Shown here one piece after another: positions 61,301 through 64,000 of a stretch of DNA of 64,000 nucleotides. The notes under the pieces are model-generated. The model searched no databases. It saw only the letters and a program-made list of their open reading frames with translations, and was not told the origin of the DNA. How positions within the stretch are numbered: the first letter of the stretch is position 1; each line of letters begins with the position of its first letter. The position numbers and the translations under genes were made by a program. The stretch is from Callaeas wilsoni (taxonomy: Eukaryota > Chordata > Aves > Passeriformes > Callaeidae): assembly GCA_013398955.1 (NCBI GenBank), contig VWPU01017674.1:248001-312000 (forward strand), read 5' to 3'.

Positions 61301-63010
61301 TGTAAATGAAAGAAGGGCATGTCATCTACCCATAATACCCCTTCCTGAAAAAGGCAAGTTTCCAATAAGTTAATTATTGTTCGTTTCTTCAGTCTCACTT
61401 AGAAAAACTATTTCACCCTGGTAATTCAATCAAACTTCTGCTACTCAAAGTCAGCCTGTGTCTTCCATTTTGTCTCATGTCTTTACAGTAGCTGCACAAG
61501 ATTTATTTTATAACCTTTCAAAAGTTTGTTTCTAGTCTTTGAGACCTTCTAGCACACCCTTGGTCATGGTGCCCTTCTTTTATTTTCTTTTTCCTTGATG
61601 ATCTTCTGACTCTTAGGATATGGTATCTCTTCTTTGTCTTCATTCCTCTTTCAGGTTTTTTAAATAGGCTGAAAAGGCAGCTCAATTAAACTATCCAACT
61701 GTTTTAATATTTTAGTTTGTCAGTACTCAGATGCCAAAGTCATTTCAAAGTCACGAAGCTTGACTATTCAGTCTTCAGTTCCACAACCATGTGTCTACTA
61801 CATTTTCTCTAAGGGACCTCTGTCACTCACTGGGCAGGCTGTGTGGAACTCCTCTTTTGCAGCAATAATGGAACACCTTTATCCGCTTTTTAATTTTTGG
61901 TTTGCATGCCTACATTTCAGTTATGTATGAAATTCTATCAACATCTCTTTGTTCAGAATTACACACGACAAAAAACTCAGGTACCTTAGAAATGATTCCT
62001 TTATCTGTGCAGAATGTTCGTTAGGTTGGGCAAAGCTCATTCTTACTGATGGCATGTGCTAGCTGGAGTCAGCTCTGTGCTCTTACGGATGGGTACAATT
62101 TGGAGGCTTAGGTTAGGGTAGTTTCAAAGCCTGAACATCAAACCTGTTCTGTGTGTTCAAGCTTGACTATATCATGAGTGCCCAGCTTTTAGGAAATAGC
62201 TTTACAGGTTTCAGATTGGATCTTCAGACCAGAAAGGTGGTACACTGACTACTTTGAGTGACTGATTTCTGATCTGGGGTGACTGCAACCTAGCGTCAAT
62301 GTACATAAGTTATTTTTCAGGGAGCCAGCTCACCGCTGGGTATCCATCTATTACAGCAGCAGGAAGTGCAGATTGGCATCATCATGTCGTTAGGACTGAT
62401 TCCAAATCTTTGACCTCTGAAAAGCTGACAAAATACTAACAACCTGCATTGGAAAAGAGTAAGCCATATGTTTAATGGGCCTTTTTTTCCCAAAATTTAC
62501 TAACCAAATAAAGCTCACAAATGCTTGGATCTGCAAAGCAGTGATTTATCAGGGATGACACTTGGAGATGTTAAATTTACCTGGGGCTAGGATTAGGATG
62601 GATAATCTTTTTGAACTAATTTTCCTCCTATTCCCACTCCTATTGGTCAATGGCAAGCTTTCCTTCTTCTTCACTTAGTCTTGGTTTGCTCTAATTTACT
62701 TATCTCACCTCAGCTACATCGGAAACAATGTTGATCTTTACTGTAGAGTAGGAATTGATGATTTCTGGGTAGTTTTACCCTTTTCCTCCTTAGCCTGGTC
62801 TTCTTTTCCAAAGAAGGAACTCTGTGCAGGAGGTTTATTTTGTTTTAAGAAGACTTGAAACCATGCCTTTTAACAAATTTTGTAGTTTTTCCAGCCAGTT
62901 CAAAAACTAATCCTTTTTCATAAAAGTCTTTTCACCTTTTCAATAAATCATAGTTTACTTTTTCTTTAGGAGATTGCTGTGAAAATGCTGGCAAAATTAA
63001 ACTGACTGAG
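58395..63010. other. AT-rich unique sequence, no gene seen
   Basis: No recognised gene or interspersed repeat. The stretch 59160-59370 is non-repetitive, with TAATTGCAATCTGG near 59242 and GTAATTCCAGTGG near 59289, and may be a conserved element, but this is only an impression. Confidence 0.45.
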
Positions 63011-63360
63011 CTCAGGACCCTATAACATCAAGCATGATGCAGCCCGAAAAGGTGGCGGAGTGATCAGCCACACTTAGAGCTGCAGGATAAGCAGCATTAT
63101 TGATTGGGAGGTGCTGAATGTCAGCCAGCTGCCTCACATACAGGCAACAGCCTAACTAAAGGATCAGAGAGCTCAAATCGGGATCACCAGGCTGTATGTG
63201 ACAGCCTTGGCTGACCAACTGCTGGTGAGCACGATAAAGCCTGAGAAAGCTTCTAGGCTAACCACAGCCCCCTTCAGTAAGTGACAGGTCTCACAGAATG
63301 ATCAGCAGTTCTGTGCGTGCATCTGGGCAACCTCGGGGACGGGGGGTTGGTTTTGTGCTT
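63011..63360. other. GC-richer unassigned block
   Basis: A patch of mixed, GC-richer sequence in an AT-rich region, including AAAGGTGGCGGAGTGATCAG near 63048 and CTCGGGGACGGGGGGTTGG near 63332. It has few CpGs, so it is not a CpG-island promoter. No repeat end, splice site pair or long open frame stands out. Confidence 0.3.
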
Positions 63361-64000
63361 AAGGAAATCAGTTTATCACTTGTTAAGCTAATCCTTTGGT
63401 GTATACAGAAATATAACAGAAATAATACCAAAACACTAGAAATTAGGCTGAAAAGATGAGGGTTTGATACACAGAATTTTCGCCACTTAAGGAGGCTTTA
63501 AAAATGCATGGAAATCCTGGTCTACTTGCAACTTTTAAAGGCTTTCACGTTTGGTTGAACATAGAAGTCATTAATCTTAATATATCTTACTAAGACATTT
63601 CTTCTTCATTTGTGCAATTGAATTTAGAAAAATTAACTAGTGTGATAAGAATTTTTACTGTGACCAGATGAAAAAGCAAGCTATAAAAATCATGGAAAAG
63701 AAAACATTGAAAATTATTTGTTTTCTGTTTCTCTGTTTGTTTTCTAAATAATTCGAGAAATATTTTAAATAAAGAAAAAGAAATTCCTCGAGTTTTATTA
63801 ACCCCTTAAAGAATTAAGGATTTGAACTCCTCCCAGACTTCCAAGTTTTACTCTTACTCAGAATGACAGTTGGGTTTTGGTTTTAGCACAGCTTATCCAT
63901 CATATAACGATGGAGGATTTTTATTTTGTTTCTGCTGTGTTTTGTTCCTCCTTACTGCGCTTCTTCTTCCTCTCCCTTCACTTTCTTGTCTTCAACTGCA
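63361..64000. other. AT-rich unique sequence, no gene seen
   Basis: No recognised gene or repeat to the end of the window. The last 60 bases are pyrimidine-rich (TTCTTCTTCCTCTCCC), which may continue beyond the window. Confidence 0.45.

Noticed and set aside
1..64000. Search for tRNA, rRNA, CRISPR arrays, bacterial operons or a phage-like system
   Set aside because: No such signatures were seen. The repeat content and base composition are those of bird nuclear DNA.

Overview
This is an AT-rich, gene-poor stretch of vertebrate nuclear DNA, almost certainly from a bird. The evidence is the repeat content. Many fragments belong to the CR1 LINE family, several ending in the typical CR1 3' tail (variants of an ATTCTGTG/GATTCT octamer). 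Alongside them are short solo LTRs of endogenous retroviruses. I found no recognisable protein-coding exon, tRNA, rRNA or CRISPR. The open frames are short and are best explained by chance or by dead transposable elements. The window is most likely intergenic desert or part of a very large intron. No prokaryotic feature is present.

Layout. 1-5.3 kb: unique AT-rich sequence with one GC-richer block at 1.57-2.06 kb. 5.3-12.3 kb: the densest repeat zone, with a solo LTR (5317-5658), a dead CR1 reverse-transcriptase fragment (about 6130-6770), a CR1 3' end (about 7821-8216), a CR1 endonuclease-region fragment (about 10940-11338) and, directly after it, a probable LTR up to about 12.25 kb. 12.3-23.4 kb: mostly unique, with a pentanucleotide satellite at 15.63-15.74 kb, an unexplained 198-codon open frame at 17251-17847 and a CR1 3' end at about 20.55-20.78 kb. 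23445-23786 is a second copy of the 5.3-kb LTR. 24-34 kb: unique sequence, including one block around 31.6-31.9 kb that looks like a conserved non-coding element. 33.9-35.5 kb: a CR1 3' end followed by a CR1 body with an internal deletion. 38.7-41.1 kb: CR1 on the minus strand, one copy split by a 447-bp LTR. 43.7-45.2 kb: a very old LINE remnant. 45.2-64 kb: mostly unique AT-rich sequence with simple repeats, a purine-rich block at 57.4-57.74 kb and a GC-richer block at 63.0-63.35 kb.

The best-supported results are three LTR insertions with exact ends and target-site duplications: 5317-5658 (CCCCTC duplicated), 23445-23786 (AGAGCA duplicated) and 40260-40706 (CAGG duplicated, nested inside a CR1). 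The two 342-bp copies have 6-bp duplications. The 447-bp copy has a 4-bp duplication and so comes from a different retroviral class. I did not find a new coding system. The remaining leads are candidate regulatory elements, two hairpins, and unexplained blocks that need a genome-wide comparison.
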